Below are positions 6,893-15,740 of a stretch of 64,000 bases of DNA, piece after piece (position 1 is the first letter of the stretch; every line of letters starts with the position of its first letter). This DNA comes from Roseinatronobacter monicus (lineage in GTDB: Bacteria; Pseudomonadota; Alphaproteobacteria; Rhodobacterales; Rhodobacteraceae), in NCBI RefSeq assembly GCF_006716865.1, contig NZ_VFPT01000001.1, positions 2,909,001-2,973,000 on the forward strand. The letters run 5' to 3'. The notes beneath the pieces are model-generated. The model had not been told where the DNA came from, ran no database searches, and worked only from the letters and a program-made list of their open reading frames with translations. Made by a program: the position numbers and the translations under genes.

Positions 6893-8290
6893 TCACTGCT
6901 CGCCCGGAAGCCAGATGCGGAATTCCGTGCCCTCGGCATCTGACCGGATAAGTTCCAGCACGCCGCCGTGACCGCGCACCAGTTCTGCCGCAATCGCCAA
7001 CCCGAGGCCGACGCCCCCCTTGCGCGCCCCCCCCTGAAAAGCCTCGAACAAATGTTCGCGGGCTTTGGCGGGCAGGCCCGGCCCGGAATCGCCGATACGG
7101 ATCGCAACGCCGGGCTTTTCGTCTTGGACCGAGCGTTTGGCCAGTATCTCGATAACACCGGGTTGCTTGGTTGCCTCGATGGCCTGACGCGCATTGCGCA
7201 CCAGATTGCTAAGAACACGGAAAATTTGTTCGCCATCGGCATGGATGGTCAGATCGGCGGGCAGATCCGTCAGGAAGGAAATATCGGCACTGTCCGCAAT
7301 CGCCAGCTTCTCACTTTCCACCACATCTTCGACCACGGCAGCCAGACGCAGCCGCGCAAGCTTGGGCGGTGCTTCTTCTGCCTTGCCAAAGGCCAGCGTT
7401 GATTCGCACAGGTTAATTGCCCGCGACAACGACCCCACCAGCTTTGGCACGGCCCGTTTGACGCTGGGGTCTTTGCTCATCTCCATGCGATCCGCGAGCA
7501 TGGACGCGGTGGTCAGCATATTGCGCAGATCGTGGCTAATCCGCGCGACCGAGCCCCCAAGCTGCACAAGCCGGTTTTTCTGCCGCAACAGCCCTGTCAG
7601 ATCCGTCTGCATCTGGTGCAAGGCTTCCTCTGCCTGTCTGATCTCGCGGATAGTGGAGCGGGGCACGATAATGCGGTTGGCATCTTGCGGGGACTCGGCG
7701 TAGGCGGACATTGACCGGATCACGCGTTGCATCGGGGCCACAACCAGCGCCTGAATCGACAAATACAGCAAAAGCGCCGTAAAGCCGGAAATCAGCAGCG
7801 ACAGCAGCAAAATCCGTTTGCCGTATTCCCAAAGCTCTGTCTGTAGATTGGCGGTATCCAGCGTAATCTCGATCAACAAGCCCGCCTGTTGCACCGGATC
7901 ACCGATAACACGGATGATCCGCGGGTCATTGCCGCGCATTTCATTCAGCGCATCGCGCATCAGAGCAAAGGCATTGGCGTCGCGCAGATCATATGTCGCT
8001 TCGATCTGTCCGGGGATGGGCGAGGAGAGAATCAATTCGCGCACTGCGTCGCGGCGCAGCACGACGTTATAGACACCTGCATTTTCCAGCAGCTCGCCCG
8101 CCAGCTCCCCCGCGATGGACCCATCAGACGCAAGCAGGGCAAGCGAGGCTATTTGCGCCCGTTCAAGGCGCGCCAGAAGATACTCTTCGCGGTAACGTGA
8201 CACAGAGGGCACAAAAATCAGAACCTCTGCCAGCATCACGAAGATGACGACAAGCCAAAGAAACCGCGCTGACAAGCTATTTGAGATCAT
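6893..8290 (-). CDS. sensor histidine kinase, orphan
   Basis: A 465-residue membrane kinase. A first transmembrane segment lies at about residues 10-30, a periplasmic sensing region of about 130 residues follows, then a second membrane segment at about 165-190 and a HAMP-like linker with a coiled coil. The phospho-acceptor histidine lies in SHDLRN at about residue 253. The ATPase domain shows the N box (NLVRNARQAIE), G1 (GDSGPGLP), F box (FEAF) and G2 (GGVGLGLAIA). The ATG at 8290 has TAAGGG upstream and avoids overlap with the preceding gene. No response regulator is adjacent, so the partner is elsewhere. It follows the flavoprotein gene by 22 bases and may be co-transcribed. Confidence 0.88.
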   Translation of the reverse strand: MISNSLSARFLWLVVIFVMLAEVLIFVPSVSRYREEYLLARLERAQIASLALLASDGSIAGELAGELLENAGVYNVVLRRDAVRELILSSPIPGQIEATYDLRDANAFALMRDALNEMRGNDPRIIRVIGDPVQQAGLLIEITLDTANLQTELWEYGKRILLLSLLISGFTALLLYLSIQALVVAPMQRVIRSMSAYAESPQDANRIIVPRSTIREIRQAEEALHQMQTDLTGLLRQKNRLVQLGGSVARISHDLRNMLTTASMLADRMEMSKDPSVKRAVPKLVGSLSRAINLCESTLAFGKAEEAPPKLARLRLAAVVEDVVESEKLAIADSADISFLTDLPADLTIHADGEQIFRVLSNLVRNARQAIEATKQPGVIEILAKRSVQDEKPGVAIRIGDSGPGLPAKAREHLFEAFQGGARKGGVGLGLAIAAELVRGHGGVLELIRSDAEGTEFRIWLPGEQ

Positions 8291-8312
8291 ACCCTTACCT
8301 AGCGCATGCAGG

Positions 8313-9713
8313 TCAGGGCAACCACCTCTGAACCATCCTGACAAAACGCTTCACGTTTATGCTATCAAAGAGTTTCGGTGAAAAATAGGCCCCTGCTGCA
8401 CGTTTGCCGATTTCCGCCAATGTCGGGTAGGGAAAGACAGTGCCCGCAATCGCGCTCAGCTTCAGATTGTTGGCGATTGCCAGCGCGTAGGGGGCGATAA
8501 GCTCTCCTGCCTGCGCGCCCACGATTGTCACACCCACGGGCCGCCCGCGCACGGCCATCAACTTTATGAACCCGGTTGTCGCGCCTTCGGCCTGCGCGCG
8601 GTCAATCTGGTCATAGCCGATTTTGTGAATGCTGACTTGCCCCCCATACTGCTTGCGCGCGGCTTGCTCGGTCAGCCCGATATGCGCCAGTTCAGGTTCG
8701 GTAAAGGTGACATGGGGAATGTGATCGTGCCGCGCTTTCGCAGGCAACCCGAACAGCATGGACCGGATGATCACCCCGGCATGATACCCCGCCAGATGGG
8801 TGAACTGCCCCTGCCCGGCCACATCGCCAATCGCATGCACGCGCCGGTTGCTGCTGCGCAATCTGGCATCGACAGTGACGCCTGCCTTTGTGTGGCGAAT
8901 GCCTGCCTTGTCCAGATCCAGCCGTTCCACATTGGGCGCACGCCCGACCGCGACCAACAGATGCGTGCCCACGAAAATCGTACCGCCCTTGACCTGCACC
9001 TCAATCGCACCGGCACGACCCGAGACTTGCTCGACCTGCGCCTGCTCGACGATTTCGATCCCTTCGCCGCGCAATTGCTCCAAGACAACGCGGGCGGCGT
9101 CCGGGTCGTCACGGCCCAAGGCTGCGGCCCCCTCAATGACAGTGACCCTTGCGCCAAGGCGTCTGTGTGCCTGCGCCATCTCCAGCCCGATGGGACCCGC
9201 GCCGATGATCAGCAGATGGCTGGGGCATTCGGACTGCTCGAACAGGGTTTCATTGGTCATGTAGGGCACATCCTCCAGCCCCTTGATCGGCGGCACGAAT
9301 GCGCGGGACCCTGTGGCAATCACGAAGCGGCGCGCTGTGATCGCCACGCCGTCTACCTCGACCGTGTCGGCGCTGGTGAAGCGGGCAAACCCCTGAATGA
9401 CCTGCACGCCCAAGCCCTCGAACCGTTCTACCGAATCGTGCGGCGCGATTGTGGCGATGGTGGCCTTTACATGGGCCATTGCCGCCGAGAAATCTGCCGC
9501 GCGCGCGGGACCACCGCGCGCCTTGACCGCCTTGGCCTGCGACAGCAGCGCCTTTGACGGGACACACCCATAGTTCAGGCAATCGCCCCCCATCTTGTGC
9601 CCCTCAATCAGGACCACGCGCGCGCCCATCTGCACGGCCCCTGCGGCCACCGACAACCCGCCAGAGCCGCCCCCGATGACACAGATATCTGTCTTGATCT
9701 TGCTCATGCTCAT
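8313..9713 (-). CDS. MerA-like pyridine nucleotide-disulfide oxidoreductase
   Basis: A 466-residue flavoprotein. The FAD-binding GGGSGG is at residues 14-19, the redox-active disulfide is Cys45/Cys50 (CLNYGC), a second nucleotide-binding GAGPIG is near residue 171, and the C-terminal dimerisation domain is complete. Two features set it apart. The usual HPT base of lipoamide dehydrogenases is replaced by YPT (FPYPTLAE), as in mercuric reductases. Yet the C-terminus lacks the vicinal cysteine pair and there is no N-terminal metal-binding domain, so true mercuric reductase activity is doubtful. It overlaps the TVP38-like gene upstream by 4 bases, so the two probably work together. Electron acceptor unknown. 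Confidence 0.85.
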   Translation of the reverse strand: MSMSKIKTDICVIGGGSGGLSVAAGAVQMGARVVLIEGHKMGGDCLNYGCVPSKALLSQAKAVKARGGPARAADFSAAMAHVKATIATIAPHDSVERFEGLGVQVIQGFARFTSADTVEVDGVAITARRFVIATGSRAFVPPIKGLEDVPYMTNETLFEQSECPSHLLIIGAGPIGLEMAQAHRRLGARVTVIEGAAALGRDDPDAARVVLEQLRGEGIEIVEQAQVEQVSGRAGAIEVQVKGGTIFVGTHLLVAVGRAPNVERLDLDKAGIRHTKAGVTVDARLRSSNRRVHAIGDVAGQGQFTHLAGYHAGVIIRSMLFGLPAKARHDHIPHVTFTEPELAHIGLTEQAARKQYGGQVSIHKIGYDQIDRAQAEGATTGFIKLMAVRGRPVGVTIVGAQAGELIAPYALAIANNLKLSAIAGTVFPYPTLAEIGKRAAGAYFSPKLFDSINVKRFVRMVQRWLP

Positions 9714-10441
9714 ATCTCACGCTCCTTGCCGCGCAGTGTTTTCAGTATGGTCGGCAACAGCGACAACGCCGCCAGCCCCAGCAGCGGCCCCAGAATATGC
9801 AGTTCGAATATTATGCCCAGATCAGGGGTTTCATCGCGGGCAAACACCTCGCCCAATCCGGCCCCGACCCATGTATAGATCAACCCGCCCGGCATAATGC
9901 CCAGAAAGGTCGACGCCGCGAAGACCGATGTGCGCACCCCGATCAGCGCAGGAATGACATTCATCACAAAGAACGGCAACACCGGCATAAGCCGCAGCGA
10001 GAACAGCACCGGAAACTCATTCGCGCGGATCGCCAGTGTCAGGCGTTTCACGCGTCCGTCGCTTGCTTCGATCTTCGCCGCCAACGACCGGCCAAACCCC
10101 GCCCGCACTGCCCAGAAAATCAGCACCGCCCCGACGGTCGCCGCGAAGACATTGAACAAAGCCCCCGGGAATAACCCGAACAGGAACCCCCCCGTCAGCG
10201 TGGCCGCCGTGGCACCGGGCAAGGAAAAACTGACAATCGCAATATAGGCAAGGATGAACCCGCCTGCCGTCAGCAGATAGTGGCTGTCCCGAAAGGCAAT
10301 CAGCGCAGCCCTGTTTTCGCGCAGCGCCTCGAATGAAAGGTATTCGCGCAGCACGAGCGTGCCAAGAATGGCGACACATGCTATGATAATGATCGGCAGT
10401 CGCTGGCGCCACCGCGCTGCGAGTGTAAGGGGCTTTGTCAC
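9710..10441 (-). CDS. TVP38/TMEM64 (DedA-superfamily) membrane protein
   Basis: A 243-residue inner-membrane protein with about six hydrophobic segments. The central region (about residues 85-125), with GLFPGALFNVFAATVGA, matches the conserved core of the TVP38/VTT domain shared with DedA flippase-like proteins, which are linked to lipid movement and membrane-potential homeostasis. The start is GTG at 10441 with AGGACAGG upstream. Its end overlaps the MerA-like gene by 4 bases (ATGA). The pairing of a VTT membrane protein with a MerA-like flavoprotein occurs in other bacteria, but what they do together is not known. Confidence 0.82.
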   Translation of the reverse strand: MTKPLTLAARWRQRLPIIIIACVAILGTLVLREYLSFEALRENRAALIAFRDSHYLLTAGGFILAYIAIVSFSLPGATAATLTGGFLFGLFPGALFNVFAATVGAVLIFWAVRAGFGRSLAAKIEASDGRVKRLTLAIRANEFPVLFSLRLMPVLPFFVMNVIPALIGVRTSVFAASTFLGIMPGGLIYTWVGAGLGEVFARDETPDLGIIFELHILGPLLGLAALSLLPTILKTLRGKEREI

Positions 10442-10613
10442 GCGACCTGTCCTTTTTGTTATTTTACATTGCGGGTTACGTATGAAAGCCCAAGGTGTTT
10501 CTTGTTTTCTTCCATTATCACGCGGCCTTGATCAGATTCGAGGGAAACAGCAGAATTGTTACAGTTTTCTGTGCGATCCATACCATCATCCGGGTTTTTC
10601 AAGGAATTGCGAA

Positions 10614-10642
10614 TTGACTTGCGCAGGCGTGGGCGGTATGCG
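10614..10642 (+). promoter_or_regulatory. promoter of the rpmH-rnpA run
   Basis: TTGACT (10614-10619) and TATGCG (10637-10642) are 17 bases apart and lie about 70 bases before rpmH. The -10 box is imperfect. The gene group downstream is tightly packed up to the sixA-like gene, so this promoter could serve much of it. Confidence 0.5.
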
Positions 10643-10713
10643 GCGGACCTGAATTAGGACTGGCAGCCGAATCCGGTAGGATGCGCGTTTGCCCGAATAC
10701 AAGGAACGGAGCG

Positions 10714-10848
10714 ATGAAACGCACCTATCAGCCCAGTAATCTGGTGCGCAAGCGCCGCCACGGCTTTCGCGCACGCATGGCCACCAAAGCAGGTCAGAAA
10801 ATTCTGAATGCACGTCGTCGCATGGGCCGTAAAAAGCTGTCGGCGTAA
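10714..10848 (+). CDS. rpmH: 50S ribosomal protein L34
   Basis: A 44-residue, very basic protein that begins [18 protein letters not shown], the universal L34 sequence, and ends in GRKKLSA. It is part of the large ribosomal subunit. AAGGA at 10701-10705 serves as ribosome site. It is the first gene of the conserved rpmH-rnpA-yidD-yidC group and is followed 37 bases later by rnpA. Because of its size it is easily missed in automatic gene calls. Confidence 0.97.
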   Translation: MKRTYQPSNLVRKRRHGFRARMATKAGQKILNARRRMGRKKLSA

Positions 10849-10885
10849 ACATATGGCCTGCGTCAGCGGGCCAGAGGTCAGCATA

Positions 10886-11305
10886 ATGGAACCGCCAGTT
10901 GTAGATGTGGAAAGGCAAAGCGCCAAACCCACAGAAGCACCGGCGGCTTCTTGCTGTCCGAAACTTCAAACACTGAAGAAACGCGCCGACTTTCTGCGCG
11001 CGGCCAGAGCAAAGCGCCTGCCATGCGCGGCATTCCTATTGCAGGCGCGCCGGCGCGAGCCGGACACGGCATCTGGCCTGCGGGTTGGCTTCACCTGCTC
11101 CAAGAAAGTGGGCAACGCCGTTGCCCGCAACCGCGCCAAACGCCGCCTGCGCGCGATGGCACGCAAGCTGTTGGTAACACACGGGCGCGAGGGGTGGGAT
11201 TACGTGCTGGTCGGCAGGCCCAAGGCCACCGCCACCCACGATTTCGCGGCCATGTGCAATGATCTGGAAGCGGCGCTGAAAAAGTTGCATGGGGGTGCGC
11301 AATGA
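10886..11305 (+). CDS. rnpA: ribonuclease P protein component
   Basis: A 139-residue basic protein that joins the RNase P RNA to mature the 5' ends of tRNAs. The signature RNxAKRRLR (RNRAKRRLR) lies at about residues 89-97 and is preceded by [13 protein letters not shown]. The ATG at 10886 is favoured because AGAGG lies at 10873-10877; an in-frame ATG at 10853 would add 11 residues without similarity. The first 28 residues are a proline- and acid-rich leader not found in all homologues. The stop overlaps yidD by 4 bases. Confidence 0.93.
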   Translation: MEPPVVDVERQSAKPTEAPAASCCPKLQTLKKRADFLRAARAKRLPCAAFLLQARRREPDTASGLRVGFTCSKKVGNAVARNRAKRRLRAMARKLLVTHGREGWDYVLVGRPKATATHDFAAMCNDLEAALKKLHGGAQ

Positions 11306-11589
11306 CACCTCTGGCTTGGGTCGTCTCGCTGCCTGTGCGGTTTTATCGGGTCGTGTTCAGCCCTTGGGTCGGACATGGGTGCCGTTTTCAGCCCACCTGC
11401 TCTGCCTATGCAATGGAAGCGCTGGAACGGCATGGCGCGATCAAAGGCACATGGCTGACCATCCGGCGGATCGGGCGCTGCCATCCTTGGGGCAGTTCCG
11501 GCTATGACCCTGTGCCGGGCACCGCGTCTGAAACCACGTCTGAACAGGATGCCCCGCGCAAGACAGCCGGGAATGAGGACGAAAGGTGA
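11302..11589 (+). CDS. yidD: membrane protein insertion efficiency factor YidD
   Basis: A 95-residue protein of the YidD family. The conserved core [16 protein letters not shown] (about residues 26-41) and the [17 protein letters not shown] segment are diagnostic. YidD sits at the inner face of the membrane and helps YidC insert proteins. The start overlaps the rnpA stop (ATGA), so translation is coupled. The C-terminal 20 residues are polar and variable. ttcA lies between it and yidC. Confidence 0.93.
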   Translation: MTPLAWVVSLPVRFYRVVFSPWVGHGCRFQPTCSAYAMEALERHGAIKGTWLTIRRIGRCHPWGSSGYDPVPGTASETTSEQDAPRKTAGNEDER

Positions 11590-11595
11590 TGCGTC

Positions 11596-12468
11596 ATGCT
11601 TGATAAAACCTCTGATATCCCGCTGATCCTGCAAGGCGCGCCCGACACGACCGAATTTCGCAAACTGCGCAAACGCATCATCCGCGAAACCCGCGCTGTG
11701 CTAGACCAATATGGCATGGTGGAACCCGGCGCGCGCTGGCTGGTCTGCCTGTCTGGCGGCAAGGACAGCTACACATTGCTGGCGGCATTGATCGAGCTGA
11801 AATGGCGCGGCCTGCTGCCGGTCGAGTTGTTGGCCTGCAATCTCGATCAGGGCCAGCCTGGCTTTCCTGCGACAGTCCTGCCAGAGTTTCTGACGCGAAT
11901 GCAGATCCCCCACCGAATCGAGTATCGGGACACCTATTCGATTGTCATGGACAAGGTGCCCGCAGGGCGCACCTATTGCGCGCTGTGTTCGCGGCTGCGG
12001 CGCGGCAACCTGTACCGAATCGCCCGCGAAGAAGGGTGCTCGGCCGTGGTGCTGGGCCATCACCGCGACGATCTGCTGGAAACTTTTTTTATGAATCTGC
12101 TCCACGGCGGACGACTGGCGACAATGCCGCCGAAACTGGTCAATGAGGATGGCGACCTGTTCGTCTATCGTCCTCTCGCCTTTGTGTCCGAGGAGGATTG
12201 CGACCGCTTTGCGCGCGCCATGGGCTATCCGATCATTCCGTGCGATTTGTGTGGCAGTCAGGACGGATTGCAGCGTATGCAGGTCAAGGCGCTGCTGAAT
12301 GACTGGGAAAAGCGGATGCCGGGGCGGCGCAATATCATGTTTCGCGCGCTGATGAACATTCGCCCCTCGCATATGCCCGACCCCGAACTTTTTGACTTTC
12401 TTTCGCTTGCAACTGCGTCGAACCCCGGCCCTGACCCGAAAACTCCGCTGGATTTAGACGCGATGTGA
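11596..12468 (+). CDS. ttcA: tRNA 2-thiocytidine(32) synthetase TtcA
   Basis: A 290-residue ATP-pyrophosphatase that thiolates cytidine 32 in certain tRNAs. The PP-loop SGGKDS is at residues 53-58. Two CxxC motifs, Cys128/Cys131 (YCALC) and Cys216/Cys219 (CDLC), ligate the iron-sulfur cluster and active-site sulfur expected of TtcA, and GHHRDD at about 154-159 is the other family mark. The start is 6 bases after yidD, with GAAAGG upstream. Insertion between yidD and yidC is fitting for an RNA-processing neighbour of rnpA. Confidence 0.92.
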   Translation: MLDKTSDIPLILQGAPDTTEFRKLRKRIIRETRAVLDQYGMVEPGARWLVCLSGGKDSYTLLAALIELKWRGLLPVELLACNLDQGQPGFPATVLPEFLTRMQIPHRIEYRDTYSIVMDKVPAGRTYCALCSRLRRGNLYRIAREEGCSAVVLGHHRDDLLETFFMNLLHGGRLATMPPKLVNEDGDLFVYRPLAFVSEEDCDRFARAMGYPIIPCDLCGSQDGLQRMQVKALLNDWEKRMPGRRNIMFRALMNIRPSHMPDPELFDFLSLATASNPGPDPKTPLDLDAM

Positions 12469-12566
12469 TGACGCGCCGACCAAATTCAGGGGAAAATCGC
12501 TTGACCTTTGGGCGGGGCTTCTGTTGAACCGGGCGCGACCCTTGACTGACAGGAATCGGCCAATCC

Positions 12567-14336
12567 ATGGACGAACAGAACCGCAATTTGCTGATGGCTT
12601 TCGCCCTGAGCCTTATGGTGCTCGTGGCGTGGATGTGGATGTTTCCACCCCCTGAACCCACACCAACCGAAACTGCCGATGTAACCGAACTGCCCATCGC
12701 ACCGGGCGGAGAGGCGCAATCTATGGCCGAGGCAGAGCAAACCGATGCCACCGAAGACTTGCCCCGCATCGAGATTGACACGCCACGCCTGACCGGCTCG
12801 ATCAACCTGCGCGGTGGGCGGATTGATGAATTGTCGCTGAAGGATTACCGCGAAACTGTCGATCCCGGCGCGGACATTGTCCAGTTGCTCAAGCCCGAAG
12901 ATGACAATGAAGCATTCTACGCGCTGTATGGCTGGCGGCCCGGACGCGACATGAGCTGGGACGATGTCCCCGGCGCGAATACCGCGTGGGAACAGGTTGA
13001 AGGCACGCGCCTGTCACCCGGCGCACCGGTCACGCTGGCATGGACCAACGATGATGGTCTGCGCTTCACCCAACGCTTCGAGATTGACGAGAACTACATG
13101 TTCTCGGTCACCCAAGGGGTCGAGAATGCCAGCAACACCACCGCGCGCATGGCCCCCTATGGCCTGATCTCGCGGCATGGAGAGCCTTCGGACCTTGAGA
13201 ACTTCTTTATCAGCCACGAGGGCTTTATCGAGGTTGCTGACGGACGCCTGAACGAAGATAAATACAGGGCCGTACGCGATTTCCGCGTAAGCGAGCGCGA
13301 AAACACAAATGCGCGCGTGACTGAAGTTGCCGAAAATGGCTGGCTGGGGATTTCCGACAAATACTGGATGGCAATGCTCATCCCGCAGCCCGGACAACCG
13401 TTTTCCGCAGTGTCGCGCTATATCCCTTCGCGTGATGTCTACCAGACCCGCGCCGATCTTCCGACGCTGACCGTCGGGCCCGGCGAAAGCGATCAGGTCC
13501 AGACCATGCTGTTTGCCGGTGCCAAGGAATGGACCGTCATTCGCAACTATGAACGCGAAATGGGCATCGACCGCTTTATCGACGCCATTGACTGGGGCTG
13601 GTTCTTCTTCCTGACCAAACCCATTTTCGCAACGCTGTATTTCATCAACGGCATCATCGGCAATATGGGCTGGTCCATCGTCACGCTGACGCTGCTGATC
13701 AAGGCCGTTTTGCTGCCACTGGCATGGAAATCCTATGTCAGCATGGCCAAGATGAAAGAGTTGCAGCCCGACATGCTGGCGATCAAGGAACGCGCGGGCG
13801 ACGACAAGCAAAAGATGCAGCAGGAGATGATGAAGCTGTACAAGGAAAAGAAGGTGAACCCCGCTGCGGGTTGCCTGCCGATCCTGTTGCAGATTCCGAT
13901 TTTCTTCTCGCTCTACAAGGTGATCTTCGTCACGTTGGAATTGCGTCATGCGCCGTGGTTTGGGGTGTTCAACGACCTGTCCGCCCCTGACCCGACCTCG
14001 ATCATGAACCTGTTTGGGTTGCTGCCTTGGGCCGCACCACACCCCGAAAGCATCCTTGCGATGGTGTTTATCGGCATTCTGCCCATTCTGCTGGGCGTGT
14101 CGATGTGGCTGCAAATGAAGCTGAACCCAACCCCCACAGAGCCAATTCAGCAGGCTGTCATGACATGGATGCCGTGGATTTTCATGTTCATGCTGGGCTG
14201 GTTTGCGTCGGGTCTGGTTCTGTACTGGATCGCCAACAACGTGATCACCTTCACGCAGCAATATTCGATCATGGCGATGAATGGCAGTCGGCCTGATCTG
14301 CTGGGCAATATCGGCGTGAAGAAAAAGAAAGGCTAG
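12567..14336 (+). CDS. yidC: membrane protein insertase YidC
   Basis: A 589-residue Gram-negative-type YidC. An N-terminal membrane anchor (about residues 8-27) is followed by a large periplasmic beta-sandwich domain to about residue 340, then the conserved five-helix insertase core from about 345 on (for example MQQEMMKLYKEKKVNPAAGC, the typical cytoplasmic hairpin). The tail GVKKKKG is short and basic. It inserts membrane proteins alone or with SecYEG. A 98-base gap separates it from ttcA, and the MOSC gene follows after 4 bases. Confidence 0.96.
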   Translation: MDEQNRNLLMAFALSLMVLVAWMWMFPPPEPTPTETADVTELPIAPGGEAQSMAEAEQTDATEDLPRIEIDTPRLTGSINLRGGRIDELSLKDYRETVDPGADIVQLLKPEDDNEAFYALYGWRPGRDMSWDDVPGANTAWEQVEGTRLSPGAPVTLAWTNDDGLRFTQRFEIDENYMFSVTQGVENASNTTARMAPYGLISRHGEPSDLENFFISHEGFIEVADGRLNEDKYRAVRDFRVSERENTNARVTEVAENGWLGISDKYWMAMLIPQPGQPFSAVSRYIPSRDVYQTRADLPTLTVGPGESDQVQTMLFAGAKEWTVIRNYEREMGIDRFIDAIDWGWFFFLTKPIFATLYFINGIIGNMGWSIVTLTLLIKAVLLPLAWKSYVSMAKMKELQPDMLAIKERAGDDKQKMQQEMMKLYKEKKVNPAAGCLPILLQIPIFFSLYKVIFVTLELRHAPWFGVFNDLSAPDPTSIMNLFGLLPWAAPHPESILAMVFIGILPILLGVSMWLQMKLNPTPTEPIQQAVMTWMPWIFMFMLGWFASGLVLYWIANNVITFTQQYSIMAMNGSRPDLLGNIGVKKKKG

Positions 14337-14340
14337 GCAT

Positions 14341-15090
14341 ATGGGATGGCGGCTTGCGCACATCTTCCGCCATCCCATCAAGGCGCATGGCCGCGAGGAG
14401 TTGCCCTCGGTCACGCTGACCGAAGGGCGCTGCCTGCCCTATGATCGGCATTGGGCCGTGGCGCACGAAGCCGCCACCTTGATGCCCGGCTGGAATGCCT
14501 GCATGAACTTTACCCGCGGGGCCAAGACCCCCACATTGCAGGCGATCAACGCGCAGTTTGACGACGGGACGGGCCAGTTGACGCTGACCCATCCAGCACT
14601 TGCACCCCTCACCTTCGCCCCCGACACCGCCGAGGGGCGGGGCGAATTTCTGGCATGGGTCGCCCCCTTGATGGATGGCGGGCGCGCACAGCCCAAGCGA
14701 CTGGTCAGCGCCGGGCGCGGCATGACGGATACGGATTTTGAATCCGTCTCGATCCTGAACATGGCCTCAAACCGCGCGCTGGGGCAACGCATCGGTTATG
14801 ATCTAGGGCTGGACCGCTGGCGTGGCAATCTGTGGCTGGACGGGCTGGCACCGTGGGAAGAGTTTGATCTTATTGGCCGCGAGGTGCAGATCGGTGCGGT
14901 GCGGCTGAAAATCATGGAGCGGATCGGGCGGTGTCGGGCCACAATGGTGGATTGCGCCACCGGCAAGATCGACGTCAACACCCTTGATGCCCTAGAAGAC
15001 GGCTATGGCCATACCGATTTCGGGGTCTATGCCATTGTCACACAATCCGGCGCTGCCCATGCGGGCGACCCGGCGGAGATTGCCGCATGA
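14341..15090 (+). CDS. MOSC domain-containing protein
   Basis: A 249-residue protein with an N-terminal MOSC beta-barrel-like region (residues 1-90) and a MOSC core at about 120-235, including ERIGRCRATMVDCATG, where a conserved cysteine follows the arginine as in molybdenum-cofactor sulfurase C-terminal domains. MOSC proteins bind or transfer sulfur to molybdenum cofactor, or act in related oxidoreductases such as YcbX/mARC. It starts 4 bases after yidC and overlaps yihA by 4 bases. This position between yidC and yihA is typical for Rhodobacterales. Its partner enzyme is not in the window. Confidence 0.82.
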   Translation: MGWRLAHIFRHPIKAHGREELPSVTLTEGRCLPYDRHWAVAHEAATLMPGWNACMNFTRGAKTPTLQAINAQFDDGTGQLTLTHPALAPLTFAPDTAEGRGEFLAWVAPLMDGGRAQPKRLVSAGRGMTDTDFESVSILNMASNRALGQRIGYDLGLDRWRGNLWLDGLAPWEEFDLIGREVQIGAVRLKIMERIGRCRATMVDCATGKIDVNTLDALEDGYGHTDFGVYAIVTQSGAAHAGDPAEIAA

Positions 15091-15740
15091 GCACCCTGCC
15101 CTTTCCCATTGCCGAAGACCCGGATGCCTTTGCGCTGGAGGCAGGCCGCAAATTGCTGACCAGCGAGGTAGAGTTCCTCAAGGGGGTGGTCGCTATGGAT
15201 GGCCTGCCCCCCGCTGACCGGCTGGAAGTCTGTTTTGCGGGCCGCTCGAATGTGGGAAAATCCAGCCTGATCAATGCGCTGACCGGTCGGCGCGCCATTG
15301 CGCGCACATCGAACACACCGGGGCGCACGCAGGAAATCAACTATTTCACCGCAGGCGACAACCGCTATCTGGTCGATCTTCCGGGCTATGGCTTTGCAAA
15401 AGCGCCGCTGCCCGTGGTGGCAAAGTGGCAAAACCTGCTGAAATCCTATCTCTCTGGCCGCGCCAATCTGCGCCGCGCCTTTTTGCTGGTCGATATGCGC
15501 CACGGCGTAAAGGATGTTGACGCCGAGATCATGCGATTGCTGAACCAATCCGCCGTGACCTTTCAGGTTGTGCTGACCAAGGCCGACAAACTCAGCACTG
15601 CCGATCAGGACAAGACACTGGCGCAAGTGCGCACAGCCTTGGCCAAGCATCCCGCCGCCTATCCGGAACTTGTCGTGACCTCGTCCGAAAAGGGCGCGGG
15701 CATTCCCACATTGCGCGCGATTATCGCCGGACTGACCTAA
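15087..15740 (+). CDS. yihA: ribosome biogenesis GTP-binding protein YihA/YsxC (EngB)
   Basis: A 217-residue TRAFAC-class GTPase. G1 GRSNVGKSS is at residues 52-60, the G2/switch I threonine lies in TSNTPGRTQ (74-82), G3 DLPGYG at 97-102 and G4 TKAD near 169-172. EngB proteins help assemble the large ribosomal subunit and are usually essential. It overlaps the MOSC gene by 4 bases (ATGA) and abuts argB directly. An N-terminal extension of about 45 residues before the GTPase core is longer than in enteric YihA but usual in alphaproteobacteria. Confidence 0.94.
   Translation: MSTLPFPIAEDPDAFALEAGRKLLTSEVEFLKGVVAMDGLPPADRLEVCFAGRSNVGKSSLINALTGRRAIARTSNTPGRTQEINYFTAGDNRYLVDLPGYGFAKAPLPVVAKWQNLLKSYLSGRANLRRAFLLVDMRHGVKDVDAEIMRLLNQSAVTFQVVLTKADKLSTADQDKTLAQVRTALAKHPAAYPELVVTSSEKGAGIPTLRAIIAGLT

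Noticed and set aside
8313..9713. Reading the flavoprotein as a true mercuric reductase of a mer operon
   Set aside because: The C-terminal cysteine pair and metal-binding domain are missing and no merR, merT or merP is nearby.
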